Assembly: GCA_030686115.1 (NCBI GenBank)
Contig: CP131612.1
Location: 1,612,001 to 1,676,000, forward strand
DNA from: Psychrobacter cibarius
Lineage (GTDB): Bacteria; Pseudomonadota; Gammaproteobacteria; Pseudomonadales; Moraxellaceae
DNA: 64,000 nt
Direction: 5' to 3'
In this document: positions 1-8,390 of the stretch, in pieces
Numbering within the stretch: the first letter of the stretch is position 1
How the letters are laid out: each line of letters begins with the position of its first letter
Made by a program: the position numbers and the translations under genes
Notes under the pieces: generated by a model
Databases searched by the model: none
Told to the model about the DNA's origin: nothing
Seen by the model: the letters and a program-made list of their open reading frames with translations, nothing else

Positions 1-2
1 AA

Positions 3-1115
3 GCGTTAGAAGAACAGCACGCCGATGATTTTAGTTATATCACAGGCAAGTTAGACTTTTACGGCGCACTTGATAGTGAGTATGACTTTTTCGAGTCAGT
101 CACGACCAGCTATAGCAAAAGCGATGCGGCAGCAATCAAGACGGCGCTTGAAACCATGGGTGCGTTAAACCAACTCGGCGCTTATCGCACCAAACAAGTT
201 GAGCTTGCTGTGCCAGCCAGCACCGTAACCGACTTGACACCAAAAGAGATTAAAAACGCGTTGTTAGACATGCGCGATCGTCCACGCTATATAGTCTCTT
301 GTGAGGTGGCTAGCCTACCTAATATTGAGGCACTGGCAGAGGTGATGGGTAAGATCAACTGTCATGTATTGCTTGATATTGGCAATATCACAGACTGGCA
401 ATCAGCCGTGGCATTGGCTGAAACACTAAGCATTAACGACCATCGTTTTTGGGTTTTTTGGAACCCTAATAAGTCGCGTCCAAGCAATGCAACAACCGTA
501 TTGGCGCGTAAAAAATGGCGCCCGTGCGTTGGTGACTATCTTGCGCAATTATTGATCCGTAATGCGGCCACTAATGCCGCTGGAATCCCGCCAATCTATC
601 GACCAATCGCGGGTTACGACTTCCCAGTATTATTCCGCGATATGGAGAAAATAAGCGGCTTAACACTAGATGAGGAAGCGCAAAATGCGCTTGCGAGCGC
701 TGGCGTGAACGTTGTCATTAATGAGCGTTTTGACGGCGGCGATCGCTTTATCTACGGGGATGCACTAACCCAGTACAACAGCAAGACCAGTGCCTTACGC
801 TTGATCAACTCATCCGAAATTGAGACTTATACCGCCAATGTCGTGATCGGTATCACCAAGAAGCACTTACTAAAAGGCATGAGCAGCTTTGTTAAAGATG
901 CGACCAGTGAATGCGAACGCTTTTTAGATGCGTGCGTTGTTGATGATAGCGGCAAAGGTTTATTGGTGCAATCGTCAGAGCTTGGCGGTCGTTATTACGC
1001 GCTCAGTATCACACCACGCGCCGATGATCCATTTAGTAAGGCAGACATTAAGTTTAGCCGCCGTCCGCAAGGGTGCGCACGCCAAGCCTTTTTAGAAACC
1101 ACAGTCACCAAGTAA
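3..1115 (+). CDS. Probable phage tail sheath protein, C-terminal part (truncated by window edge)
   Basis: The reading frame is open from the first complete codon at position 3, so the internal ATG at 156 is not the real start and 370 residues of a longer protein are visible. The length, the C-terminal region with a GGDRFIYGDALT segment followed by a long helix-rich stretch, and the position before the baseplate genes fit the contractile sheath family, whose conserved C-terminal domain often carries a similar G-x-x-x-x-G turn after a domain boundary. It would polymerise around the tail tube and contract on infection. The assignment rests on context and weak similarity; another large virion protein is possible. 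A 75-nt gap separates it from the next gene. Confidence 0.5.
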   Translation, partial: ALEEQHADDFSYITGKLDFYGALDSEYDFFESVTTSYSKSDAAAIKTALETMGALNQLGAYRTKQVELAVPASTVTDLTPKEIKNALLDMRDRPRYIVSCEVASLPNIEALAEVMGKINCHVLLDIGNITDWQSAVALAETLSINDHRFWVFWNPNKSRPSNATTVLARKKWRPCVGDYLAQLLIRNAATNAAGIPPIYRPIAGYDFPVLFRDMEKISGLTLDEEAQNALASAGVNVVINERFDGGDRFIYGDALTQYNSKTSALRLINSSEIETYTANVVIGITKKHLLKGMSSFVKDATSECERFLDACVVDDSGKGLLVQSSELGGRYYALSITPRADDPFSKADIKFSRRPQGCARQAFLETTVTK

Positions 1116-1190
1116 TAACCCGCTTGATCACTATCATGCCAGCGATCAGTACCAATCACAGTGTAAATAATCATTTTTCAAGGAAAAAAT

Positions 1191-2090
1191 ATGTTAAACC
1201 CAATGATGAACCAGCGCCGCCGTGACCGCAACCATGAGCGCCAGCAAGCCCAGTTTGATGCGCTCAACCCAAAAGATGCCGCCGATAAGTTAGGAGCTGA
1301 TCCAATCAGTGAACGTATGGCGATCGTAGCCACCAGTCAAATGCGTATTCAGGCGCTATCGGTTGCATTTATGCTTGCCGCCACACTATCAGAAGCGGAT
1401 TATGACGATGAAGATATCCTGCCAAGTGAGGTGCTAGACGCGCTGATGCTTGAAGCATTTGTTGATGACGACGATGAGGATATCGAGGGCATCGATGAAA
1501 ACGTTAAAATTACATTCTCAGCCCACGTAGCAGACGCGCTATCAACCCTAGGTGTTGAAGACTCAGTAATCGATGATCTGTTCGATGATGATGTTGAAGT
1601 TGCCGATGCAGCAGCACTTGCCGCCGCTGAGACGGTATTAGAAAACATGCCTGATGACGGTGATGATTTTGATGTGTTTGTGGCCGCGTTCGCTTATAGC
1701 GATGAAGACGTGGACGATGCCGAAGAATCAGGCGAGTTTGATAGCTTGGGTAATCAAGAGCCACAGTTTGATGCCGCTGGCAAGAAATTACGTGCTGGTA
1801 AAACAACGGTTAAGAAAGTCAACGGTAAAACGCTGAAATACAAAGCCGTCAAAGCCATTCGTAATGGTAAGAAAGTCACCATTAACAAGCGTATTGAAGG
1901 CAAGCCATTACTTAAAGCTGGCCAAAAAGCCGCGCTTAAAAAAGCACGCCGTAAAGCGGGTACTGGTTCCGCTATCAAAAAGCAGATCCGATCGTTTAGT
2001 AAGGGTATGCGCATGAATCTTTACAAAGGCAATAAAAATCGCTTGAAGGCATTACAAAAGGCTGGCGCGTCACGTTATTTTAACTCCTAA
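1191..2090 (+). CDS. Phage protein with acidic N-terminal and basic C-terminal halves
   Basis: I do not recognise this 299-residue protein. Residues about 60-195 are very rich in Asp and Glu, with runs such as FVDDDDEDIEG, and also in Ala. Residues about 196-299 are rich in Lys and Arg with hardly any acidic residues. This charge segregation is unusual and suggests a nucleic-acid-binding tail with an acidic, possibly self-shielding or scaffold-like domain. A good ribosome site (AAGGA) precedes ATG 1191, and a strong terminator follows at 2112-2141, so it is the last gene of the sheath operon. An internal head or DNA-condensing virion protein is a guess from composition and location only. Confidence 0.6.
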   Translation: MLNPMMNQRRRDRNHERQQAQFDALNPKDAADKLGADPISERMAIVATSQMRIQALSVAFMLAATLSEADYDDEDILPSEVLDALMLEAFVDDDDEDIEGIDENVKITFSAHVADALSTLGVEDSVIDDLFDDDVEVADAAALAAAETVLENMPDDGDDFDVFVAAFAYSDEDVDDAEESGEFDSLGNQEPQFDAAGKKLRAGKTTVKKVNGKTLKYKAVKAIRNGKKVTINKRIEGKPLLKAGQKAALKKARRKAGTGSAIKKQIRSFSKGMRMNLYKGNKNRLKALQKAGASRYFNS

Positions 2091-2111
2091 AGATCGGCTG
2101 CTGGCAACGAG

Positions 2112-2141
2112 AAAAGCCGCCTCAATATGGGGCGGTTTTTT
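2112..2141 (+). terminator. Rho-independent terminator of the sheath operon
   Basis: A GCCGCC / GGGCGG-type GC-rich stem is followed directly by six T residues, 22 nt after the stop codon of the preceding gene. It ends four bases before a GGAACAC promoter box. Confidence 0.85.
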
Positions 2142-2144
2142 ATT

Positions 2145-2184
2145 GGAACACTGCCGTTAAGCCGCCAAGCTATCGACCTACAAT
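2145..2184 (+). promoter_or_regulatory. Putative phage late promoter A (GGAACAC-N27-TACAAT)
   Basis: GGAACAC lies at 2145-2151 and TACAAT at 2179-2184, with 27 nt between them. It is one of four intergenic copies with identical spacing. The start codon at 2225 is 40 nt downstream of the -10. There is no good -35 TTGACA, which suggests an activator-dependent promoter. Confidence 0.7.
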
Positions 2185-2224
2185 AGAGGGATAAACGCTA
2201 ACATTCATTTTAAGCAGGTGACAC

Positions 2225-2758
2225 ATGAAACTATCCGAGATCACAAAAAAAACCAAATTAGTTGCCGACTTCTCAAAACGCTTGTCTTATAGCGCAAAAG
2301 AAAAGATCGTGGCCACCGAGGTTGAAAAAGTAAAGCGCATATCAGGCGCAAGCGTGCGACCAGTCAGCATGGCCTTAGAGAACGGACAAACGGTAAAGAT
2401 TTATTTGCGCTTGGTTGATGACGGCGCTAAGTACGACATATTCCGTATTGATGTTAACGGCAAGATGATCCCACTGGCTGGTGATTTTGATAACGGCTAT
2501 GACGATTCATTTAACGCCTCAGTCGATGCGCTGGCCACCATGATTAAAACAGGTCAAAAAAAGTTTGATGCTAAACGCGCCAAGATGAAAGTGCGCAAAA
2601 CGCCCACTGGCGGTAGTCGAGAACTGATGAACAAATCTCAGCAGCGTAACGCCTTACTTGATGAGGTAAAAGATCTTGATGTGATCATCCAAAACAAAAC
2701 AACCGAAAAGGCCGAGCTGACAGAGCAGTTGGCCAAAATAAAAGAATCCAACAAATAA
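2225..2758 (+). CDS. Phage hypothetical protein with C-terminal coiled coil
   Basis: The 177-residue protein is not recognised. It has a lysine-rich N-terminal third, a central segment with beta-strand pattern (ENGQTVKIYLRLVDDG, then FRIDVNGK and IPLAGDF), and a predicted coiled coil over about residues 137-177 with a heptad-like Leu/Ile pattern. An AGGTGA ribosome site precedes ATG 2225. It is the first gene of the transcription unit starting at late promoter A, followed 11 nt later by a membrane protein and then baseplate genes. The central segment loosely recalls regions of polyvalent or anti-restriction head proteins, but I cannot support a function. Confidence 0.6.
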   Translation: MKLSEITKKTKLVADFSKRLSYSAKEKIVATEVEKVKRISGASVRPVSMALENGQTVKIYLRLVDDGAKYDIFRIDVNGKMIPLAGDFDNGYDDSFNASVDALATMIKTGQKKFDAKRAKMKVRKTPTGGSRELMNKSQQRNALLDEVKDLDVIIQNKTTEKAELTEQLAKIKESNK

Positions 2759-2769
2759 CAGGTGAGATC

Positions 2770-3150
2770 ATGCAAAACAGCTACATAGTGGACGCGTTTT
2801 TGACTGGGACGGCGTGGATGATCCTTATCTTTTTGTACTTTGATATCAGGGCACGTATTAAAGCGCTAAATAACATGATGAATAGCACCACGCTTGCCGT
2901 GGCATTGTCAAAGTCGGTAAAGGCGGCCACCAGCTTTGCCGTGCCATTCGCCGCGCTTTATCTGTTTTTGTTATGGCGTTTCTACGCTTTTATGGTGCAG
3001 TCGCAGACGTGGGGCGCTGGCGGGGCGGGTTTGGTAGTGATATTAGGCATTATTGGCGTGCTAATGGTGTGGCTGACTATGATGCTCGTTTTTGTGGCTC
3101 ATAGCCCATTTGCTCAAATATCCTCACTCAAACAAAACAACGATAAATAA
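2770..3150 (+). CDS. Phage small membrane protein
   Basis: This 126-residue protein has three likely membrane segments, at about residues 7-25, 55-75 and 88-112, with a short polar C-terminus. The ribosome site CAGGTGAG precedes ATG 2770. It sits between the coiled-coil protein and the baseplate genes of the same operon, 11 nt after one and 8 nt before the other. No family is recognised. A role in lysis timing or in membrane-linked assembly is possible, but the lysis cassette proper is at 19967-21762. Confidence 0.6.
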   Translation: MQNSYIVDAFLTGTAWMILIFLYFDIRARIKALNNMMNSTTLAVALSKSVKAATSFAVPFAALYLFLLWRFYAFMVQSQTWGAGGAGLVVILGIIGVLMVWLTMMLVFVAHSPFAQISSLKQNNDK

Positions 3151-3158
3151 GGCTGGCC

Positions 3159-3488
3159 ATGATTGATGCAGCGAAAATAAAAGACATGATCGATCACTGG
3201 TTGGCCACGCCGCCAAACGGATATTTTGGCCAAAGTTACGGCGCGGACGTGCGCAACATGCTATTGCGTGAGCTGAGCACTGACAACGCTGATAATTTTT
3301 TGGCACAACTACGCCGTGACATACCGCTATTAAACCAACTTAGTGATAGTCAGCTTAGTATTGATACGGCCACCGTTGGTTATGATCAGTTATATATCTA
3401 CCTGAGAGTAGGCGGCATTGATATCGAGCTTGGCCAGTCAACAGCAGAAACCATGGATCAGGACTACTACAATGTCAGAGCGCAATAA
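3159..3488 (+). CDS. Probable gp25/gpW-like baseplate wedge protein
   Basis: This 109-residue protein lies directly upstream of a gpJ-like and a gpI-like gene, the place held by gpW (P2) or gp25 (T4). The segment around residues 20-30 (PPNGYFGQSYGADVR) resembles the small-wedge pattern of Gly, aromatic and Asp before an amphipathic helix (MLLREL), and the second half alternates hydrophobic strands. The next gene begins inside it (ATG 3472, 17-nt overlap), which indicates translational coupling. It would sit at the baseplate wedge and nucleate sheath assembly. The sequence signal is weak; the assignment rests mainly on gene order. Confidence 0.5.
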   Translation: MIDAAKIKDMIDHWLATPPNGYFGQSYGADVRNMLLRELSTDNADNFLAQLRRDIPLLNQLSDSQLSIDTATVGYDQLYIYLRVGGIDIELGQSTAETMDQDYYNVRAQ

Positions 3489-4935
3489 AATACTAGAGAG
3501 CATAAACAGCAATATTAATGACTATCCCGAAATAGCCGAGCGCTGGCGTGCTGGTGACCCTACCGTTAGAGCAATGCTAACGTCAATCGTTGAGGTGGCA
3601 ATTTCTTTAAAACGCGATAATGATGTAAACGCGATCGAGCCGTTTATTAAGTCAAAAAATCGCACTATTATTGCCGATGCGATTAACAAAGGCATATTAC
3701 CAACAGCCTCACCCTGCCAGCACCTTTTGACCGTTGAAAACAACGCGCAAAGCACATTAACGATATCGCAAGGCCGGCTTGTTGAGGACGGTACCGGGCG
3801 ACAATGGCGCTTACTAGCCTCGCTAACGTTGAGCGCAGGTGAAGTAAAAAAAGTTTTGGTCGAACAAAGCCTTATTAACCGCGTGAGCATGACCGTACCA
3901 ATAAACGAGCCATTTTATACCGTGGCATTATCAACCACTGACGGCGCTTACTTCTCAGGCATTGGTATCACCAATACGACCACTGGCGAGATCTACCAGT
4001 ACGCACCAAAATTTATGAACGCCGCTATAGACGCGCCAGCCTATACCTTACAAAGTGACGATTTGATAAATATCAACGTCATTTTTGGGGCAAGCGATCG
4101 CGCTGGCAAGACCGTACAGGCGGGTGAGGTTTATGAGTTTGCAATCACTCAGAGCTATGGTGAGGTCGATGCAGCAAGCCTAGGGCAAGCCGCGCTCAAT
4201 GAGATTAATACCAGTGATGAAAGCAAGCTAAACCTATATTTTAAAGCGGGGGATATGATCCGTGCTGGCACTAATCCGTTAACGATCAATCAGCTTAGAT
4301 TGTTGGCAAGCTTCCCTTCAATGTACGACCGTAATGCGGTATTCATGGGTAATTTTACCTTTTTGATCATGCAGCATTTTATGAGTCGTTTTGATTACAT
4401 GGCAGTATGGAATGAGGCGGCGCATGAAAAGTATTATGGCGCGTCACTAGATAGCATCAATCACTTAAATCTTGCGGTGGTGGCCAAAAACAGTGGTTCC
4501 AGTGAGAAAGCCCAGCTGATTACCGATATTCAACAATTAGTGGCACGCGCTGATAGCTTGCTAGAGGGGCGCGTTAGAGTTAAGGCCGTGGTAGAACGGC
4601 CATACAAAATTACGATCACAGGGCGCTTGGCTCCCGTGCACGACATGGATTCAGTGCGTACGCAGATTAAAGAGTTGTTGCTTGCCAGCTACGGTAAGGG
4701 ATCTCTTGCCGCGATCCATCATAACGCCGATGGGTTCAATCAATTAGAGATTGCAACGCGCTTGCGTACCGACATATCAGCTTTTCAAGACCGTATTAGT
4801 GATTTTACCGTGAGCAGTGAAGACGTAACCGCTAACCCAGTAAAGCCGCATGAATGGGCTTTTCTAAATAGTGACAGTATAACTATCAATTTAACTCGGA
4901 CGGCAGGTGGTGGTAACGCGACATGGACAATGTAA
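3472..4935 (+). CDS. Baseplate wedge protein (gpJ-like)
   Basis: The protein has 487 residues from ATG 3472. A longer frame from 3418 lies wholly inside the preceding gene and is less likely. The N-terminal helical region (about 1-95), the central beta-rich part, and a C-terminal region with an acyl-chain of strands and the pattern RVRVKAVVERPYKITITG followed by an amphipathic helix match the general organisation of J-like baseplate wedge proteins (Mu gp47, P2 gpJ). Such proteins form the iris of the baseplate that opens during contraction. The next gene starts 13 nt before its stop codon, the close coupling usual for J and I. Confidence 0.65.
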   Translation: MSERNKILESINSNINDYPEIAERWRAGDPTVRAMLTSIVEVAISLKRDNDVNAIEPFIKSKNRTIIADAINKGILPTASPCQHLLTVENNAQSTLTISQGRLVEDGTGRQWRLLASLTLSAGEVKKVLVEQSLINRVSMTVPINEPFYTVALSTTDGAYFSGIGITNTTTGEIYQYAPKFMNAAIDAPAYTLQSDDLININVIFGASDRAGKTVQAGEVYEFAITQSYGEVDAASLGQAALNEINTSDESKLNLYFKAGDMIRAGTNPLTINQLRLLASFPSMYDRNAVFMGNFTFLIMQHFMSRFDYMAVWNEAAHEKYYGASLDSINHLNLAVVAKNSGSSEKAQLITDIQQLVARADSLLEGRVRVKAVVERPYKITITGRLAPVHDMDSVRTQIKELLLASYGKGSLAAIHHNADGFNQLEIATRLRTDISAFQDRISDFTVSSEDVTANPVKPHEWAFLNSDSITINLTRTAGGGNATWTM

Positions 4936-5552
4936 CTTTAACTGGCAGTGATTTTTTATCACCAATTTTGCACAGTAGCGCAGCGAATGAATTAGAGCGT
5001 GCCATGGCTGGCGTGTTTGTCGCTACCATCCAAGATCAGATGATCGACCAACTTAACGACATTTATAACTATGGCGTACCGTGGCAGGGTGGTCGTACCG
5101 TTGTTGAGCGCTTTACTAAGCTAAACGGCCTTGCGGTGCTACGGCGCGATGATGACGGCCTGAGCGATAAGTTGATGAGTATTATTTATGCGAATTGGGA
5201 GGCTATGGCCAGTGAGCGTGGCCTAGGGTTTTTACAGTTTGTTTTAAATATGCTTTACCCGAACCAAAACGAGGTCAAGCAGTTATGGCACTCAAAGGCG
5301 CTGGCAAGCAACTATCCAAACCACGTCAGAGAAAAAGGCGGGGCTGGATCGTTTTTAACCAGCCGCGTGCGCATTAAAATTGATGCGTCCGTAAACATTG
5401 CTGAGCTATCAGAGCTTGCACCAACAATGACCCGCCTTGTGCCTTGGCAGGTTGTGCCTGAGGTTGCCGTTAGTGTTGATACTGACGATATAGGATTAAC
5501 CTTAGCCGCCGCTGGCACATTATATCAAGTGGCCAATTTTTCACCTTATTAA
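4923..5552 (+). CDS. Probable gpI-like tail/baseplate protein
   Basis: This 209-residue protein overlaps the end of the J-like gene by 13 nt. It has a helical N-terminal half with conserved-looking ANELERAMAG and YNYGVPWQGG segments, and a C-terminal half of beta strands ending in a short hydrophobic tail. P2 gpI and Mu gp48 are of similar length and occupy the same place after J, and link the wedge to fibres. No tail-fibre gene follows, which is unusual; operon A ends here and a new promoter begins at 5576. The identity is inferred mostly from gene order. Confidence 0.5.
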   Translation: MDNVTLTGSDFLSPILHSSAANELERAMAGVFVATIQDQMIDQLNDIYNYGVPWQGGRTVVERFTKLNGLAVLRRDDDGLSDKLMSIIYANWEAMASERGLGFLQFVLNMLYPNQNEVKQLWHSKALASNYPNHVREKGGAGSFLTSRVRIKIDASVNIAELSELAPTMTRLVPWQVVPEVAVSVDTDDIGLTLAAAGTLYQVANFSPY

Positions 5553-5575
5553 CCCTGAGTCATAAGAGCATCAAT

Positions 5576-5615
5576 GGAACACCCCTAAAAGCCCCGCCTA
5601 ATAACTTGTCAAAAT
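5576..5615 (+). promoter_or_regulatory. Putative phage late promoter B (GGAACAC-N27-CAAAAT)
   Basis: GGAACAC is at 5576-5582 and CAAAAT at 5610-5615, with 27 nt between. The internal sequence is close to promoter C: both have CCCTAAA just after the box and CTTGTCAAAATA at the -10. The start codon at 5650 is 34 nt downstream. Confidence 0.75.
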
Positions 5616-5649
5616 AGCCTTATCACTCATTCATTGATAAGGCTTTTTC
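5616..5649 (+). terminator. Hairpin with T-run overlapping the start of operon B
   Basis: AGCCTTATCA (5616-5625) and TGATAAGGCT (5635-5644) form a perfect 10-bp stem with a 9-nt loop, followed by TTTTC. A transcript reading through from operon A would form the complete terminator. A transcript starting at promoter B, expected near 5622, would lack most of the first arm and escape it. Confidence 0.6.
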
Positions 5650-6270
5650 ATGAAAACAAACACCCCAAGCTTAACGGCTTATCGCAAGCAGTACCATACG
5701 GTTAAATCGTTGGGTGCTGCTATGTTGGCGTGCAACGCTGTATTGGTTATTGATGGCTACGAAAGCCTATATGTGCTGCTACAGAACTTCCAACGTCCGA
5801 TCTGTACTCACCATGACTCAGCCGATGTGGACACCGCACGCGGCTTGCAGATGCACGCAGCTGGTACGCGTAAGACAAACTTTGAAGGTCAATGGACGTT
5901 TATTGAAACTGAAAGTGGCGTTATTTCACAGTTTGCAGACGACTTGGTAAATATTCATGACGGCATTATTCCGCTGGCACGCGTTTATGACGGTTTTGTT
6001 GATGACGGCGATAACATCAAAGGCTTGCGTGAATATGAGCTTATTGATAGCGCGATCACTTTTACTGACGGTGGCGGTGAAATCGATGCAGCCAGTCGCA
6101 GCCAAATCCTACAAGTACAAGCAAACTGCCGTTATAACTTCTTTGGTAATGACAGCAAGTTAGGCGCAACAAGTACAGATGTTTTCGCCAATACGCTAAC
6201 TAATGCGCTCAATACACTTGGTGGCCTAACGCCCTCATTCACTTCAAATGACGTTACCATTTTTGGTTAA
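5650..6270 (+). CDS. Tail-tube-like protein (paralogue 1)
   Basis: This 206-residue protein carries TFIETESGVI at about residues 83-92. The same TFIETxxGxI pattern occurs in the gene at 9985-10584, so the two are probably paralogues of the tube fold (T4 gp19 / Hcp-like beta barrel), whose members often share a strand-turn of this kind. The rest is beta-rich with many Asp-Gly turns. It would form stacked hexameric rings of the inner tube, or a tube-initiating ring. It is the first gene of operon B, downstream of late promoter B, with a weak AAGG ribosome site inside the leader hairpin. Tube versus tube initiator or terminator cannot be decided. Confidence 0.5.
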   Translation: MKTNTPSLTAYRKQYHTVKSLGAAMLACNAVLVIDGYESLYVLLQNFQRPICTHHDSADVDTARGLQMHAAGTRKTNFEGQWTFIETESGVISQFADDLVNIHDGIIPLARVYDGFVDDGDNIKGLREYELIDSAITFTDGGGEIDAASRSQILQVQANCRYNFFGNDSKLGATSTDVFANTLTNALNTLGGLTPSFTSNDVTIFG

Positions 6271-6279
6271 GGATGCCTT

Positions 6280-6771
6280 GTGAGCGTTAATGACACAGAC
6301 GTAAATCACGTCATTGGCACGATCCAAGATGCCGCCAGTGACTTGTATGACGAGCTTTTAACGACTGGTTCTTCTTTATTGCTCAGTGATGTTGTTAAGG
6401 TTTTTATTATTAACACCAAAACATACGCGGGGTGGTCAGGCGAATTGCAGCACTGCCCCAAAAGCGACCAATCATGTGATAAGCCGCTATTGGTGATCGA
6501 TAAAAACACCGTTTTGGGGGTGGATGACTGGGTAATTATTGCGCCAGTTATCCGTGCTCATTGCGATCTCGTTCAGGCACGGCGCATGGAGGGGGCGCAG
6601 AATTTAGGTGTTCAACCCGCTGGCATGTCGTCAAGTGAGGCACGCCAGCTATACGATGATGCGGTAAAGGTCATGCAAAAAGAGGCGTTTCAATTCCAGC
6701 CGTTTAGTATTGAAATACCCGATGACGACCCGCGCTACCCCAACACTAGCCCTTGGTTATGGCATTTATAA
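6280..6771 (+). CDS. Phage structural protein of unknown function (GTG start)
   Basis: This 163-residue protein begins with GTG at 6280, 9 nt after the preceding stop and preceded by AAGGAT. It has an N-terminal helix, a central strand region (VVKVFIINTKTY and LLVIDKNTVLGVDDWVII), and a C-terminal segment with SSSEARQLYDDA followed by a proline-rich end. The length and the position between a tube-like gene and the hub fit a small connector, tail-completion or baseplate protein, but I do not recognise a family. Two Cys (HCPKSDQSCDK) are close together and could bind a metal or form a bridge. Confidence 0.6.
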   Translation: MSVNDTDVNHVIGTIQDAASDLYDELLTTGSSLLLSDVVKVFIINTKTYAGWSGELQHCPKSDQSCDKPLLVIDKNTVLGVDDWVIIAPVIRAHCDLVQARRMEGAQNLGVQPAGMSSSEARQLYDDAVKVMQKEAFQFQPFSIEIPDDDPRYPNTSPWLWHL

Positions 6772-6775
6772 AACA

Positions 6776-6799
6776 TGGCCGCCAATCAATCGGCGGCCA
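6776..6799 (+). repeat. Perfect 8-bp inverted repeat between tail genes
   Basis: TGGCCGCC and GGCGGCCA flank the 8-nt loop AATCAATC. The stem is GC-rich but no T-run follows, so it is not a typical terminator. It may attenuate or stabilise the message, or hold back translation of the GTG-start gene at 6832. Confidence 0.6.
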
Positions 6800-6831
6800 C
6801 ACCTCAAACAACCATTTATTGAGACAAACGC

Positions 6832-7725
6832 GTGAATATTCAGCTTGAAAATGGCAGTCAAATTGGCGGTGGTAATCTAATCAGCGCAATCTATCGCACA
6901 GACCTTGTGCCAGTGCCAGTAACGCTTGAGCTGGTGGTAAAGGCTGATGATAGATTGCGTGATTTATTTACCATTGGCCGCAAGATGACCACACCAAAAG
7001 GTGTGCCGCTGGTAATCGTTAAATCACAAGCCATTAATGAGCAGTCAATCAAGGCCGGCCGCCGTGTCACAGCTATTCATGTGATTGCTGTTATTGCTGG
7101 ATGCGAGGCGCTGTTAGGCGTGACCAGTAAGGCGGTACACCTAGAAAACACCAGCTTTAATGAAGTTTATCGAGCACTTGGCGCAAAAATCAGGATCCAG
7201 CGCGATATCAAACTGGCCAGTTTTACTTGCTTAAAAGGGCAGTTGCCAACCGTGCCAATAGCATTGGCATTGCAGAAAGAAGCTGCTGTGGTATGCAATA
7301 CCGATAATGGCCTATCTGTCATACGCTTAAACGAGCTTATGAACGGTGATGCGATCCTCTTTGATAAAAGTGCCGTCCAGTGGATCGACAATCCAAACGT
7401 AATCAGGCATGGCAACGTTAACTACCTATCAATCGATGACAACGGATCAGATATTTTAGGCACGGCGAGAGCTGAGCGGTCAATACAGTATTATCCCCGC
7501 GCTGACACCCGAGAACTACAAAACCTACGTCGTATATTGATCACTAAAGCCACAATCACGCGCCAGCTAGATGAGCGCTTGGATGCTGGTAAGACGATAT
7601 CGGTCGATGATCAATCACTGATCACGCTTACTGGCGTGCACGTCTATGAATCAGGAGCGTTGGGCGGTCGATCGGTTGCAGCAACAAAAGCGTGGCTGGC
7701 ACAAGTCGAGGACACCAAACAATGA
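6832..7725 (+). CDS. Probable baseplate hub protein (gpD-like)
   Basis: The 297-residue protein starts with GTG at 6832 and its end overlaps the spike gene by ATGA. It has a beta-rich N-terminal half (VPVTLELVVKADDRLRDLF and a strand-rich central part) and a mixed C-terminal half, as expected of hub proteins that cap the tube and hold the spike (P2 gpD, T4 gp27). Location directly before a recognisable spike protein is the main support. No lysozyme motif is present. The assignment is by context with moderate structural plausibility; a tail-associated adaptor is an alternative. Confidence 0.5.
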   Translation: MNIQLENGSQIGGGNLISAIYRTDLVPVPVTLELVVKADDRLRDLFTIGRKMTTPKGVPLVIVKSQAINEQSIKAGRRVTAIHVIAVIAGCEALLGVTSKAVHLENTSFNEVYRALGAKIRIQRDIKLASFTCLKGQLPTVPIALALQKEAAVVCNTDNGLSVIRLNELMNGDAILFDKSAVQWIDNPNVIRHGNVNYLSIDDNGSDILGTARAERSIQYYPRADTRELQNLRRILITKATITRQLDERLDAGKTISVDDQSLITLTGVHVYESGALGGRSVAATKAWLAQVEDTKQ

Positions 7726-8378
7726 GCTTTATATCCCCCTACATGCACCCCGCCAAGCTGGTGAGCTACGACAAGGTTAACCGTATCGCGAAAGTCACTA
7801 TTGAGGGTTTAACGGACGGTGTAGCAGACGGTATCACCGCAATGCTGGCTTATCCTATTGGCGATGACGACTTGGACACTGAGCGCGAGTTGCTGGTAGG
7901 TGCTGACGTATGGGTATTTTTTGAGCAAGGCGATGTGTCAATGCCAGTGGTGGCTTTTTACCGCCGTCACGGACAAGGACGCGCAATCGTGGACGTGCGG
8001 CGCATCCGACAAGAGAATATCGAGGTGCTGGCGCGTACCAGTATGACACTAAGCGCCAAAGACTTCATCAATCTAAAAGCCAGCAAAATAAACCTTGATG
8101 CCGACATAGTGACCATCAATGCTGGTGAGCTAAATATTAATGCTGAAACAAACGCAAAAGGCGACGTTAACCAAATAGGCGATTACTTCATGACAGGCAA
8201 TCAGCTGATCAATGGTGGTCAAACGGTCAACGGCAACAGTGTGTCATACGGCAATCAAACCGTTAATGGCAGCATATATTCAACGGTTGATATGATCGCT
8301 GGCAAAATTTCAGTGAGATACCACTATCACAGCGGCGTCAAAGAAGGCGGTAGCGATACTAGCCAATCCCAAAATTAA
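7722..8378 (+). CDS. Baseplate spike protein (gpV-like) with C-terminal HxH
   Basis: From ATG 7722, coupled by ATGA to the hub gene, the protein has 218 residues; an upstream start at 7692 lies inside the hub gene and is rejected. Residues about 1-95 have the OB-fold pattern of gpV/gp45-type proteins (VTIEGLTDGVADG, then VWVFFEQGDVSMPVVAFYR). Residues about 100-195 are repeats of short strands rich in Asn, Ile, Val and Gly (INAGELNIN, NQTVNGS), typical of a trimeric beta-helix needle. H201-Y-H203 near the end fits the HxH motif by which spikes of P2 and phi92 bind an iron ion at the tip. It would pierce the outer membrane during infection. Confidence 0.8.
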   Translation: MSFISPYMHPAKLVSYDKVNRIAKVTIEGLTDGVADGITAMLAYPIGDDDLDTERELLVGADVWVFFEQGDVSMPVVAFYRRHGQGRAIVDVRRIRQENIEVLARTSMTLSAKDFINLKASKINLDADIVTINAGELNINAETNAKGDVNQIGDYFMTGNQLINGGQTVNGNSVSYGNQTVNGSIYSTVDMIAGKISVRYHYHSGVKEGGSDTSQSQN

Positions 8379-8390
8379 TCAGGCGGCAAT

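Noticed and set aside
1400..1648. Leftward frame rich in Ser and Ala opposite the acidic phage gene
   Set aside because: It is the antisense of the Asp/Glu-rich region; the low complexity follows from the real gene, and there is no ribosome site.
3418..3471. Longer start for the J-like baseplate gene
   Set aside because: The extension lies wholly in the preceding gene; ATG 3472 gives the short overlap usual for this pair.
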